Positions 50,757 through 59,487 of a stretch of DNA of 64,000 bases are shown piece by piece; the stretch's first letter is position 1, and every line of letters starts with the position of its first letter. Under the pieces are notes generated by a model. That model saw only the letters and a list, made by a program, of their open reading frames with translations. It did not search any database and had not been told where the DNA came from. Location of the stretch: positions 62,001-126,000 of the forward strand of contig JAZSBO010000006.1 of assembly GCA_045602425.1 (NCBI GenBank). Direction: 5' to 3'. This stretch comes from RGIG9608 sp045602425. GTDB lineage: Bacteria; Bacteroidota; Bacteroidia; Bacteroidales; Paludibacteraceae. A program made the position numbers and the translations under genes.

Positions 50757-52100
50757 TTACAAATTTCTTACTGTTTTTTTGAATTGCTCGCCACGGTCTT
50801 CGTAGTTTTTGAACAAGTCGAAGCTTGCACAACAAGGCGAGAGCAACACCGTATCACCTCTTTGAGCAACCTCGTAAGCTTTTTCCACGCACTCTTCCAT
50901 CGAATGTACGTCGTACATTTTGCATGTACAATGGTCTTGCCAAAAATCAATCAGTTTAGAATTGTCTTCGCCCATAAAGATAAGCGTATGAACTTTCTCG
51001 CGAACGAGCATTTCTATTTCCGAATAATCGTTACCCTTATCGGTACCTCCAAGAATAAGTACCACAGGAGTTTTCATACTTTGCAAAGCATACCAACAAG
51101 AGTTTACGTTAGTAGCTTTAGAATCGTTGATGTATCGAACGCCACGCACCGAAGCCACGTATTCCAAACGATGCTCTACCCCCTTAAATTCTGCCAACGA
51201 CTTGCGAATGGTTTCTTTACGAATGTTTACAATCTGTGCAGCCAAACCTGCTGCCATTGAGTTGTAAACATTGTGAGTCCCTTGCAAAGCCAACTCTTCG
51301 AGAGGCATTATCATATCATCATCTTCTTGTTGAGCCTTAATGGTCAAATCCTGTTCTTCAACAAAAGCACGAGTTTTTTCCGTTTTTTCAAAGGCAAAAG
51401 GAAGAAGCTGAGCCTTAATATTCCGTTTTTCTATTTCTGCTTTTAACACAGGATCATCGTTCCAATAAATAAAAGCATCTTCTGGAGTTTGATTTTGAAG
51501 AATACGGAATTTTGAATCGATATAATTTTGAAATTTGTAATCGTAACGGTCGAGGTGGTCAGGTGTAATGTTCAAAATTACAGATACATCGGCTTTGAAA
51601 TCGTACATTCCATCGAGTTGGAAAGAACTGAGTTCCAACACATAATAATCATAATCGCACTCTGCAACTTGCCAAGCAAAACTTTTGCCTACGTTTCCTG
51701 CCAACCCAACATTTAGTCCTTCGTTTTTCAGAATAAAATAGGTCAACATCGTTGTTGTGGTTTTTCCGTTGGAACCCGTAATACAAATTTTCTTTGCATC
51801 AGTATAGCGCGAAGCAAACTCTATTTCCGAAATAACAGGAATGCCTTTCGCACGCAGATTTTCGATAATCGGACTTTTTTCTGGAATACCTGGACTTTTT
51901 ACTACTTCGTCGGCATTGTAAATTAATTCTTCGGTATGTTGCTTTTCCTCGTAAGCAAAACCTCGTTTCTCAAGTTCTGCTTTATACTCAGGCTTCAATG
52001 CACCTTTGTCCGACAAAAACACCTCATAACCTTGTTTTGCTGCAAGAATAGCCGTTCCTACTCCACTTTCTCCACCACCAAGAATTACCAATCTTTTCAT
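50757..52100 (-). CDS. murD: UDP-N-acetylmuramoylalanine--D-glutamate ligase
   Basis: A 447-aa Mur ligase adding D-Glu. It has LVILGGGESGVGTAILAAKQ at the N terminus, ICITGSNGKTTTTMLTYFIL (ATP loop), LELSSFQLDGMYDFKADVSV, NITPDHLDRY and RYINDSKATNVNSCWYAL. It is preceded by the small extra membrane gene (2-bp gap) and followed by ftsW. Confidence 0.97.
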   Translation of the reverse strand: MKRLVILGGGESGVGTAILAAKQGYEVFLSDKGALKPEYKAELEKRGFAYEEKQHTEELIYNADEVVKSPGIPEKSPIIENLRAKGIPVISEIEFASRYTDAKKICITGSNGKTTTTMLTYFILKNEGLNVGLAGNVGKSFAWQVAECDYDYYVLELSSFQLDGMYDFKADVSVILNITPDHLDRYDYKFQNYIDSKFRILQNQTPEDAFIYWNDDPVLKAEIEKRNIKAQLLPFAFEKTEKTRAFVEEQDLTIKAQQEDDDMIMPLEELALQGTHNVYNSMAAGLAAQIVNIRKETIRKSLAEFKGVEHRLEYVASVRGVRYINDSKATNVNSCWYALQSMKTPVVLILGGTDKGNDYSEIEMLVREKVHTLIFMGEDNSKLIDFWQDHCTCKMYDVHSMEECVEKAYEVAQRGDTVLLSPCCASFDLFKNYEDRGEQFKKTVRNL

Positions 52101-52102
52101 AT

Positions 52103-52552
52103 CTATTTTTTATTTTCTCGTTCTGCTAAAATTTGTTTGAGTTCTTCTGCTTTTTGAGTTCCGATAAGAATTTTTTTACCATTTTTCAAAACCAACTGCA
52201 AACCTATATTTCCTTTTACATTATATGCTCTGCCACTCTTTCCTCTGCGTATCCCCCAGCCTCCATATTCAAGCAAAGGGGAATACTCTCGAACACTTAT
52301 TTTTTCAATTTCTTCCCAAGAAAAAAATTTCTTTTTCAAATGAAAGGGGAAAAATCTCACACTAATTCCTTCTTGCGAAATTTCAGTTTCCAGATTTAGA
52401 ATAAATAGGAAAAGAGGAATGATCAAAGCCACAACCCTTTCCAAAGTCGATTCCTCATAATAAAATGCAAAAGCAACTACCAAAAGTATAATTAGCCAAA
52501 ACCACCATTGCGTAAATCGCTGTTTTTCTGTAAAAAGAGTCCCGTTTTTCAT
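52103..52552 (-). CDS. Small membrane protein with PH-like domain (DUF6141-like), inserted in the dcw cluster
   Basis: A 149-aa protein: FTEKQRFTQWWFWLIILLVVAFAF and a second hydrophobic span (VVALIIPLFLFILNL), then a beta-rich domain (ISQEGISVRFFPFH, FSWEEIEKISVREYSPL, YNVKGNIGLQLVLKNGKK, ILIGTQKAEEL) that looks like bacterial PH-type domains. The name is tentative, from recall of the family pattern. The usual dcw order is mraY directly before murD. This gene sits between them with tight spacing (19 bp and 2 bp), so it is expressed with cell-wall genes. Function unknown. Confidence 0.75.
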   Translation of the reverse strand: MKNGTLFTEKQRFTQWWFWLIILLVVAFAFYYEESTLERVVALIIPLFLFILNLETEISQEGISVRFFPFHLKKKFFSWEEIEKISVREYSPLLEYGGWGIRRGKSGRAYNVKGNIGLQLVLKNGKKILIGTQKAEELKQILAERENKK

Positions 52553-52571
52553 TATTTTTAGTATCTGTCTA

Positions 52572-53852
52572 TTATCTAATTTTCAACGTTAAAATGGTCA
52601 ATGCTGCCAAAATGATGGTCACAATCCAAAAGCGAATTGTGATTTTCGTTTCGTGTTGCAACTCTTTCGAACCCTTGAATTTTACTACGCAAGTTGGATC
52701 AACTTTCAGCACTTGCTCCATCGAAGTACGAAAATGGTCGTGAATAGGCGTGCGTTTCCACAGACGTTTATGTTGTCCACGCTTTTTGTTAAACACGTAA
52801 TAATTGCGTTGCAAAATCACCGACAAACTTTCGATGAGAAAAACTCCGCACAAAATAGGTAGCAACAACTCTTTGTGAATAATCACTGCCGATACAGCAA
52901 TAATTCCACCAATAGTCAAACTTCCCGTATCGCCCATAAAAATTTGTGCAGGGAATGAGTTATACCACAAAAATCCAATCAACGCACCAACAAATGCACT
53001 CAAGAAAACAACCAATTCTTCACTCTGCGGGATATACATCACATCGAAATAATCAGCCCAAAGCGTACTTCCCGAAATATAGGCCAACACAATGAGAGCA
53101 ACGCCAATAATGGCCGAGTTACCCGCCGTCATTCCGTCCATTCCATCGTTCAGATTTGCACTATTGGAAACTGCCGCTACAACAACAACCGTAAGCAATA
53201 CAAAAAACACCCAACCTGTCCAATATTTATACGGAGTTCCTAAAAAATCAAACATATCGGCATAGTTAAAATTGTGATTTTTGACAAAAGGAATAGTTGT
53301 TTGAGTAGATTTCACATCAGGCGATTTGTGTATCACCGTAATGTTGTTTTCTGTCATCACATCAACAGTTTCGTTCATCACTGTAACAGGACTGAAACGC
53401 AAAGTCAAACCAACAATCAAACCAAGAATTACTTGTCCTGCAATTTTCCACCAACCATTAAGACCATCTTTGTTCTTTTTGAACGTTTTGATGTAATCAT
53501 CGACAAAACCAAGCATACCCAAAAGCAACGTAGTGATAATCATCAACACGAGATAAACGTTCGACAACTTTCCAATCAACAAACAAGGTAAAAGCACTGC
53601 TACAATTATCACAATTCCGCCCATCGTTGGAACGCCTTTCTTTTGTGTGTTGAATGGGTCGAGTTTCTCGTCGCGTTGCACTTCCGAAATATTGCGACGT
53701 TTGAGCAAAGCGATAAAATACTTCCCAAACCAAACAGAAACAAGCAAACCTAACAATGCTGCAAGTACAGCACGAAACGAAACATATTGAAAAAGCCCCG
53801 AACCTGGCAAATCAAACGTTTTATCTAAAAAATCAAAAAGATAGTACAACAT
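52572..53852 (-). CDS. mraY: Phospho-N-acetylmuramoyl-pentapeptide transferase
   Basis: A 426-aa polytopic enzyme that makes lipid I. It has KKGVPTMGGIVIIVAVLLP, GFVDDYIKTFKKNKDGL (Asp pair), SANLNDGMDGMTAGNSAI and KRTPIHDHFR. It is ~60 residues longer than proteobacterial MraY because of a polar insertion (about residues 160-205; VTVMNETVDVMTENN...) typical of Bacteroidetes. It lies between murE and the small membrane gene. Confidence 0.97.
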   Translation of the reverse strand: MLYYLFDFLDKTFDLPGSGLFQYVSFRAVLAALLGLLVSVWFGKYFIALLKRRNISEVQRDEKLDPFNTQKKGVPTMGGIVIIVAVLLPCLLIGKLSNVYLVLMIITTLLLGMLGFVDDYIKTFKKNKDGLNGWWKIAGQVILGLIVGLTLRFSPVTVMNETVDVMTENNITVIHKSPDVKSTQTTIPFVKNHNFNYADMFDFLGTPYKYWTGWVFFVLLTVVVVAAVSNSANLNDGMDGMTAGNSAIIGVALIVLAYISGSTLWADYFDVMYIPQSEELVVFLSAFVGALIGFLWYNSFPAQIFMGDTGSLTIGGIIAVSAVIIHKELLLPILCGVFLIESLSVILQRNYYVFNKKRGQHKRLWKRTPIHDHFRTSMEQVLKVDPTCVVKFKGSKELQHETKITIRFWIVTIILAALTILTLKIR

Positions 53853-53867
53853 AGTTCTTCTCCTATT

Positions 53868-55316
53868 TTATTGGTTATTTATTGCTAATTGAATTTCTTC
53901 TTTGTCATCGAAATGATGTTTTACGCCTTTGATGATTTGATAGTTTTCGTGTCCTTTCCCTGCCACCAAAATCACATCACCTCGCTGTGCTAACGCACAT
54001 GCAGTTTTTATTGCCTCACGACGATCAGCGATAACTAAAACTTTACGTCGCTCACTTGCATCAACACCTTCGAGCATATCATTCAGAATATCTTGAGGTT
54101 CTTCGTCTCGTGGATTATCAGAAGTAAGAATCACACGATTACTTCCGTTTATAGCTTCACGAGCCATCATAGGACGTTTGCCTCGATCGCGATTTCCGCC
54201 ACAACCTACTACCGTAATCAAATTGCCCTCGCCTGCACGAATATCGTTTATTGTAGAAATAACATTGTTCAACGCATCAGGCGTATGAGCATAATCAACA
54301 ATTGCCGTAATACCATTATTTTGAATGGTTTCAAAACGTCCTGAAACCGACTTGAGCGAGCTTAACTTTGTAAGCACTTCGAGTTCGTCGAAGCCCAACA
54401 ACACTGCAGCACCAAAAACAGCCGAAAGATTTGCAGCATTAAAACGTCCAACAAATGGCATCATCACTTCGCGCCCGTTCATTTCGAGCAACATTCCGTC
54501 GAAAGAATTTTCAAGAATACGAGTTTTGAAATTTGCCAACGTACGCAACGAATAAGTTTTTTTCTCTGCCACGCAATTTTGCAACATCACCTCACCATTT
54601 TTATCATCAAGATTGGTCAATGCAAAAGCGGTTTTTGGCAATTCATCGAAAAAGCGTTTTTTTGCTTTCAAATAGTTTTCTACCGTTTTGTGATAGTCCA
54701 AATGGTCGCGAGTGAGATTAGTGAAAATTCCACCACGGAACTGCAATCCTGCAATGCGACGTTGCTCTACCGAATGCGAACTCACTTCCATAAACGCATA
54801 CTCGCAACCTGCATCAACCATTCGTGCCAAAAGTGCATTCAACGCCAACGCATCGGGCGTTGTGTGAGTTGATTCAACCGCCTCGTCGTTAATGTAATTA
54901 CATACAGTAGAAAGCAATCCAACTTTGTATCCAAAAGCTCGAAAAAGTTGATAAAGAAGCGTTGCAATGGTGGTTTTTCCGTTTGTTCCAGTAACCCCAA
55001 CAAGCGTTAGGTTTTGCGACGGATTTTCGTAAAAATTCGAAGCCATAATACCCAAAGCATCGGCACTATCAACTACTTGAACGTAAACTACATTTTCGGA
55101 ACGTTTTTCGGGTAAAGTTTCGCAAACCACAGCCACAGCACCTAGCTCCACAGCTTTTGCAATAAAATCGTGTCCATCAACAGCCGTTCCACGAGTTGCT
55201 ACAAACACATCTCCTTTGGTCACTTTGCGCGAATCGAAACAAACGTTTTTTATCTCCAGATCGGCAGGATAATTTCCTAAAACTTTTACACCATTTAGAA
55301 TTTCCGAAAGTGTCAT
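53868..55316 (-). CDS. murE: UDP-MurNAc-tripeptide synthetase (meso-DAP adding)
   Basis: A 482-aa Mur ligase adding the third residue of the stem peptide. It has LVGVTGTNGKTTIATLLYQLF (P-loop), VDYAHTPDALNNVI and the DNPR motif in LTSDNPRDEEPQDI, which marks meso-diaminopimelate specificity. The wall is therefore predicted to be DAP-type. It lies 7 bp after ftsI. Confidence 0.97.
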   Translation of the reverse strand: MTLSEILNGVKVLGNYPADLEIKNVCFDSRKVTKGDVFVATRGTAVDGHDFIAKAVELGAVAVVCETLPEKRSENVVYVQVVDSADALGIMASNFYENPSQNLTLVGVTGTNGKTTIATLLYQLFRAFGYKVGLLSTVCNYINDEAVESTHTTPDALALNALLARMVDAGCEYAFMEVSSHSVEQRRIAGLQFRGGIFTNLTRDHLDYHKTVENYLKAKKRFFDELPKTAFALTNLDDKNGEVMLQNCVAEKKTYSLRTLANFKTRILENSFDGMLLEMNGREVMMPFVGRFNAANLSAVFGAAVLLGFDELEVLTKLSSLKSVSGRFETIQNNGITAIVDYAHTPDALNNVISTINDIRAGEGNLITVVGCGGNRDRGKRPMMAREAINGSNRVILTSDNPRDEEPQDILNDMLEGVDASERRKVLVIADRREAIKTACALAQRGDVILVAGKGHENYQIIKGVKHHFDDKEEIQLAINNQ

Positions 55317-55323
55317 AATTCTC

Positions 55324-57402
55324 TTATTTTAGATTCAAATAAACAATATTACCTTTTTGAGGTTTCGCTCCTGCTGCAATCGACTGCGACACAACCTTTC
55401 CCGTTCCCGAAATGCACGCCCGAACGCCACATTTTTCCATCAAAAACACAGCATCTTTTGCTCCCATTCCAATAACGTTTGGAACTACCAAACACATCGA
55501 TGTATTTTTCTCAAAATCCTTCGAATTCAGTGTTTTACAAACTTCATTCGACCATTTTTCCGATTTTGAAGTTTCTACTAAATCGTCCAACAAAACTTTT
55601 GTAGCCTCTTTATTTCCATTTTTTACATTCGGAAATTCCGACACAATCAATTCTTTCTTGACAACTTCTTTTGGTGCAAGTTGAACTTTTCGTGCATAAA
55701 CCTGCTCTGCAATATCTTTGAAAACTACACCACTCATTGCCCCTCCAGAAGCCGCACCCTTATGCGGATCATAAATCATAACTATACACGAATACAAAGG
55801 CTCATCCGCAGGGAAATAACCACAAAACGACACTTGATGTTTTACTGGTTTCCCTTTTCCATAACCAACTTGAGCCGTTCCCGTTTTTCCTGCTATTTTC
55901 AAGAATTTAGATTGTGCAGCCTTTCCTGTACCATATTCAACAACCGCTTCGAGCGACTTTCGCACATCACTTAAAACCGTAAAAGAACAAAATTCATCAT
56001 TTACAACTTCAGACGAAAACGATTCGATTATTTCGCCATTTTTAGATACATTTTTCACAAAAAAAGGACGAAGAAAAATTCCATCATTTGCGATGGCATT
56101 ATAAAAAGCTAACATATTGATAGGCGACACTTGCAATTCATAGCCAATAGACATCCATGGCAACGTTGTTCCATACCAATTTCCTTGTGGATCTTTCGGA
56201 TGACGGATGTAAGGTTGTTCGTAACCCGGAATTTCCAATCGCAAATCTTTTGTAAGACCCATTTTATAAAGTTTATTGACATATTCACTTGGATCTTTAC
56301 CATAGCGTTTTTCAATTATTTTTGAAATACCAATATTCGACGAATATGCCATTACATCCTTAACCGAAATTTTTCCATGCCCACCATGTCGCCAATTCGA
56401 ATCTTTCATATCACGATCGTGAAAACGATACACACCTTGATAAGTATTAATAGAATCCGTCAACTTTACAGCCCCATCTTCTAAGGCAACAATCAACGAC
56501 ATCGTTTTAAACGTAGAGCCAGGTTCTATACGCAATACTGCCCAATTTCGACCTTCAAAGTAATCACCTTCAGCATCTCTCTGCAAGTTCACACAAGCCT
56601 TAACCTCGCCCGTGGCAACTTCCATCACTACCGCACAACCGTGCTTTGCTTCTATCGTAGTCATTCTTTCTCGCAAAGCCATCTCGGCAATATCCTGAAT
56701 TTCAACATCAATCGTCGTAACTAAATCAAAACCATCAACAGGCTCTACAATATTATATATAGAGGTATAACCCGCTAAACGTTGTTTCAAAGCAATTCCA
56801 TCTATACCTTTCAACAGCGAATCGTATCGCATTTCTATACCTCGCGTTCCACGATCTCTGTCGTGTGCTATCTTTCCCAACGCAGCCATATAACCAAATG
56901 GATTGCTACGTTTTTTTATTTCCTCACAAATCAAACCTCCTCTGCGTTTCCAACGAAAAATCGGGAACTGCTTAATCTCCTCCACATCGGTATAAGAAAC
57001 TCTTCGTGCTATAGGAAAATAACGAGCCGAATCAGCAAATGCTTTTTCTAATATTTCTTTATACTCTTGTTCTGAACGATTTTTAAATTTAAGCGACAAA
57101 CACAAAGCCAACGAATCCACTTTCGTATAAAAACTATCCACAAGAAATTTATCGGCACGCATATCCATAAATAGGTTGTAATAAGGCAACGAACTTGCTA
57201 ACAACCGTCCATCATAAGCAAATATATTTCCACGAGTAGCTTCAGCTGTTACTTGAATAGAATAATCTTCTACTCCATCAAGCCATTTATCAGCCTCAGT
57301 TTGAATCTTCAACGCATTGCAAACTATTGCTATGCATATAAATGCAATAGGAATAAAACTTACAAACAAAACTTTTTTTGCTCTTTTCGATTTCTGACTC
57401 AT
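55324..57402 (-). CDS. ftsI: Class B penicillin-binding protein FtsI (PBP3) with C-terminal PASTA domain
   Basis: A 692-aa septal transpeptidase: one N-terminal membrane helix (VLFVSFIPIAFICIAIVCNAL), a PBP dimerisation domain, and a transpeptidase domain with the active-site serine in EPGSTFKTMSLIVAL, the SxN motif in AYSSNIGISK and KTG in IAGKTGTAQVGYG. A single PASTA domain ends the protein (VPNVIGMGAKDAVFLMEKCG). It overlaps the ftsL stop by 4 bp. Confidence 0.97.
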   Translation of the reverse strand: MSQKSKRAKKVLFVSFIPIAFICIAIVCNALKIQTEADKWLDGVEDYSIQVTAEATRGNIFAYDGRLLASSLPYYNLFMDMRADKFLVDSFYTKVDSLALCLSLKFKNRSEQEYKEILEKAFADSARYFPIARRVSYTDVEEIKQFPIFRWKRRGGLICEEIKKRSNPFGYMAALGKIAHDRDRGTRGIEMRYDSLLKGIDGIALKQRLAGYTSIYNIVEPVDGFDLVTTIDVEIQDIAEMALRERMTTIEAKHGCAVVMEVATGEVKACVNLQRDAEGDYFEGRNWAVLRIEPGSTFKTMSLIVALEDGAVKLTDSINTYQGVYRFHDRDMKDSNWRHGGHGKISVKDVMAYSSNIGISKIIEKRYGKDPSEYVNKLYKMGLTKDLRLEIPGYEQPYIRHPKDPQGNWYGTTLPWMSIGYELQVSPINMLAFYNAIANDGIFLRPFFVKNVSKNGEIIESFSSEVVNDEFCSFTVLSDVRKSLEAVVEYGTGKAAQSKFLKIAGKTGTAQVGYGKGKPVKHQVSFCGYFPADEPLYSCIVMIYDPHKGAASGGAMSGVVFKDIAEQVYARKVQLAPKEVVKKELIVSEFPNVKNGNKEATKVLLDDLVETSKSEKWSNEVCKTLNSKDFEKNTSMCLVVPNVIGMGAKDAVFLMEKCGVRACISGTGKVVSQSIAAGAKPQKGNIVYLNLK

Positions 57403-57782
57403 TTTATCTTAATAGCAGGAACAGAAGAAACCTTCAAATCGATATTTTTTTCTTCAATAACTTTTTCTACCTCCGATTGGCGACTTCTATGCGTCAAATC
57501 TGCCGAAATAGTCAACCAAACAAATTTTCTATCTTGCAGTTCTTTTTCAAGCCTTGTAATCTGAAGCATCTTTTTCTCGCAAGCATAACGATTGTCGATA
57601 TACCAAAACGAGATTCCAAACAGCACTAGCAACAAAAAGAAATACTCCAGCATCACATCAACAATTTTTTGCAAATGCACAATTCGGAATCCTCTCCGTT
57701 TTGCGGAAGACGCTCCAGTGCTAACTGAATCCGATTTGCTTTCTACAGCCCGCTTTTTACCTTTTCCAAATCGCCAACCCAT
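57399..57782 (-). CDS. ftsL: FtsL-like cell division protein
   Basis: A 127-aa protein from ATG 57782: a basic N terminus (MGWRFGKGKKRAVESKS), one membrane helix (EYFFLLLVLFGISFWYI) and a periplasmic coiled-coil-like region (YACEKKMLQITRLEKELQDR). This is the Bacteroidetes FtsL-type architecture. The frame continues 27 codons upstream into rsmH, but 57782 lies 4 bp after the rsmH stop and gives the expected bitopic topology. It bridges FtsQ/FtsB and FtsW/FtsI. Confidence 0.85.
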   Translation of the reverse strand: MGWRFGKGKKRAVESKSDSVSTGASSAKRRGFRIVHLQKIVDVMLEYFFLLLVLFGISFWYIDNRYACEKKMLQITRLEKELQDRKFVWLTISADLTHRSRQSEVEKVIEEKNIDLKVSSVPAIKIK

Positions 57783-57786
57783 TTTT

Positions 57787-58695
57787 TTACAACTTTTCTG
57801 CGATACGCAATTTTGCACTTCGTGAGCGAGGATTTCGCTCAACTTCTTCTGCCGATGGTACAATCACTTTATTCGACGTCATTTTGAGCGGAGCAATCAT
57901 GTTTCCAAAAAAATCTTTTTCCGCTTTGCCCTCAAAATTGCCCGTTTTCATAAAATTCTTCACCAAGCGATCTTCGAGCGAGTGATAAGAAAGCACCGAC
58001 AATCGTCCGCCCTCCTTCAGCACTTCGGAAGTTTGTGTAAGCATTTGCTTCAAAGCCTCCATTTCCTTATTCACCTCAATTCGCAACGCCTGAAAAACAC
58101 AAGCCAACTCTTTTTTTGCACGCTCTTTTGCTATCAATTTTTCTGCAACCGAAAGCAAATCTTGCACCATTACAAAAGGTTTTTCTTCACGAGCTCGCAC
58201 AACGGCTCTTGCCATTTTTTGCGGTTGAGCCAACTCTCCATAAACGCGAAAAATACGAGTCAAATCCTCCTCCGAATACTCATTCAGCACATCGGAAGCT
58301 TTTTGAGAAGCTTTTACGTTCATTCGCATATCCAGCTCGCCATCCATACGAAACGAAAAACCACGACTCGCCACATCGAAGTGATGAAACGAAACACCCA
58401 AATCAGCCAACACACCATCGACCTTTTCGATGCCGTGATAACGCAAAAAATTCTTCAAATAACGAAAGTTGCTTCTGACAAACACAAATCGAGGGTCGTC
58501 GATACGATTGGCGTAAGCATCCAAATCCTGATCGAAAGAGACGAGTTTTCCCTTCTTGCCGAGGCGATGCATAATCTCTCGCGAATGACCGCCACCGCCA
58601 AACGTCACATCCACATACACACCATCGGGTTTAATGTTTAGCCCATCGACGGTCTCCATAAGCAAAGCCGGTATGTGATAAGGCATTTCACTCAT
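57787..58695 (-). CDS. rsmH: 16S rRNA (cytosine-1402-N4)-methyltransferase
   Basis: A 302-aa SAM-dependent enzyme (MraW) that tunes the ribosomal P site. It has YHIPALLMETVDGLNI, VDVTFGGGGHSREIM (SAM site), SFDQDLDAYAN and LSYHSLEDRLVKNFM. Its start overlaps the mraZ stop by 8 bp. Confidence 0.97.
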   Translation of the reverse strand: MSEMPYHIPALLMETVDGLNIKPDGVYVDVTFGGGGHSREIMHRLGKKGKLVSFDQDLDAYANRIDDPRFVFVRSNFRYLKNFLRYHGIEKVDGVLADLGVSFHHFDVASRGFSFRMDGELDMRMNVKASQKASDVLNEYSEEDLTRIFRVYGELAQPQKMARAVVRAREEKPFVMVQDLLSVAEKLIAKERAKKELACVFQALRIEVNKEMEALKQMLTQTSEVLKEGGRLSVLSYHSLEDRLVKNFMKTGNFEGKAEKDFFGNMIAPLKMTSNKVIVPSAEEVERNPRSRSAKLRIAEKL

Positions 58696-59149
58696 TGTGA
58701 GGTGTTTTTTTCATTTTTTCGGAAAGGCGTTTTGCAAAGTCGCCCGACGAGAATTTTGTTTGCTCGTAACCCTCTTTGCTCCAAATGGCAATCCGATCCA
58801 ACATTCCCACAAAAAGCACCTCGCTCTCTGCTTGGATGAGCTGAAGCATTTTTTTGTTTAACAAAATTCGTCCTTGCGAATCCATATCGAGCCATTCGGC
58901 GTCGGACACGAATTGAGAAAGCAACATTTGGTCCTCAAAGTTCCACTCATCGAGGTTCGACTGGAGCGTTTCCACCTTTTTGTTCCAAACATTTTCGGGA
59001 TAGAGAATCAAACAATTCATATCAGGGTCTTTGCGCACCACAAGTTGCTCTTTCTCTCTGCAAACAAGCAACTTACGATACGACGCAGGCACAAAAACAC
59101 GCCCTTTTGCGTCCAGTTTTGCCTCGATATTTCCAATAAACGTTGCCAT
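58688..59149 (-). CDS. mraZ: Transcriptional regulator MraZ
   Basis: A 153-aa AbrB-like protein with two DxxxR half-domains (LDAKGRVFVPASYRK and MDSQGRILLNKKML). MraZ binds repeats in its own promoter and represses the dcw cluster. ATG 59149 (MATFIGNIEAKL) is chosen: the open frame extends 43 codons upstream, but that region carries the operator repeats at 59195-59214. It is first gene of the division/cell-wall cluster. Confidence 0.96.
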   Translation of the reverse strand: MATFIGNIEAKLDAKGRVFVPASYRKLLVCREKEQLVVRKDPDMNCLILYPENVWNKKVETLQSNLDEWNFEDQMLLSQFVSDAEWLDMDSQGRILLNKKMLQLIQAESEVLFVGMLDRIAIWSKEGYEQTKFSSGDFAKRLSEKMKKTPHNE

Positions 59150-59194
59150 ATTTTTATTCGAATAAAATTTTCTGTAAAAATACGGATTATTTCG

Positions 59195-59214
59195 CTTTCC
59201 CCACCTTTCCCCAC
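59195..59214 (-). promoter_or_regulatory. MraZ operator: two perfect tandem 10-bp repeats
   Basis: Minus-strand GTGGGGAAAG occurs twice head to tail (59214-59205 and 59204-59195). This matches the known MraZ site: GTGGG-type repeats with 10-bp spacing in the mraZ leader. They lie 45-65 bp before the mraZ start and probably mediate autoregulation of dcw. Confidence 0.85.
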
Positions 59215-59394
59215 ACAAAAAGTTATCAACAGCAAAAATGCAAGTTTTAACCAAAATAAACAAGTTTTCAACAACCAAAGAAAACAGATTACCTATCTTG
59301 TTTTCATATAATTAAAACAAAATAGACAAAAAGAAAGTAAAGTGGGGGATTTTTTAAGAAAAAAGAGAATTCTTTTGCCGCAAAATAGGAAAAA

Positions 59395-59445
59395 TCGGAA
59401 AACGCAGTTTTTTGAGGGTAAAATTTATCGGAAAACGCAGTTTTT
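59395..59445 (+). repeat. Two 18-bp direct repeats upstream of the AAA ATPase gene
   Basis: TCGGAAAACGCAGTTTTT occurs at 59395-59412 and 59428-59445, a 33-bp period (about three helical turns). A degenerate third copy (TGAAAAACGCAGTTATTT, about 60952-60969) lies downstream of the gene. They are candidate operator sites or duplication remnants. Confidence 0.75.
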
Positions 59446-59457
59446 GTAAAAAAAACT

Positions 59458-59465
59458 TATATTTG
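59458..59465 (+). promoter_or_regulatory. -7 promoter box of the AAA ATPase gene
   Basis: TATATTTG fits TAnnTTTG, 22 bp before ATG 59488 and 12 bp after the second direct repeat. No TTTG at the usual -33 distance; the repeat occupies that place. Confidence 0.6.
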
Positions 59466-59487
59466 CACCAAGTAAAAAAGCGAAAAT

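Noticed and set aside
57982..58641. 219-codon plus-strand open frame opposite rsmH
   Set aside because: Antisense shadow of rsmH; low-complexity His/Ser/Phe-rich product with no family features or promoter.
59223..59231. TTATCAACA, one mismatch from a DnaA box, near mraZ
   Set aside because: A single imperfect box without a cluster, an AT-rich unwinding element with repeats, or dnaA/dnaN neighbours; not evidence for an origin.
59150..59278. 43-codon upstream extension of mraZ
   Set aside because: It contains the tandem MraZ operator repeats, and the conserved MraZ N terminus begins at 59149.
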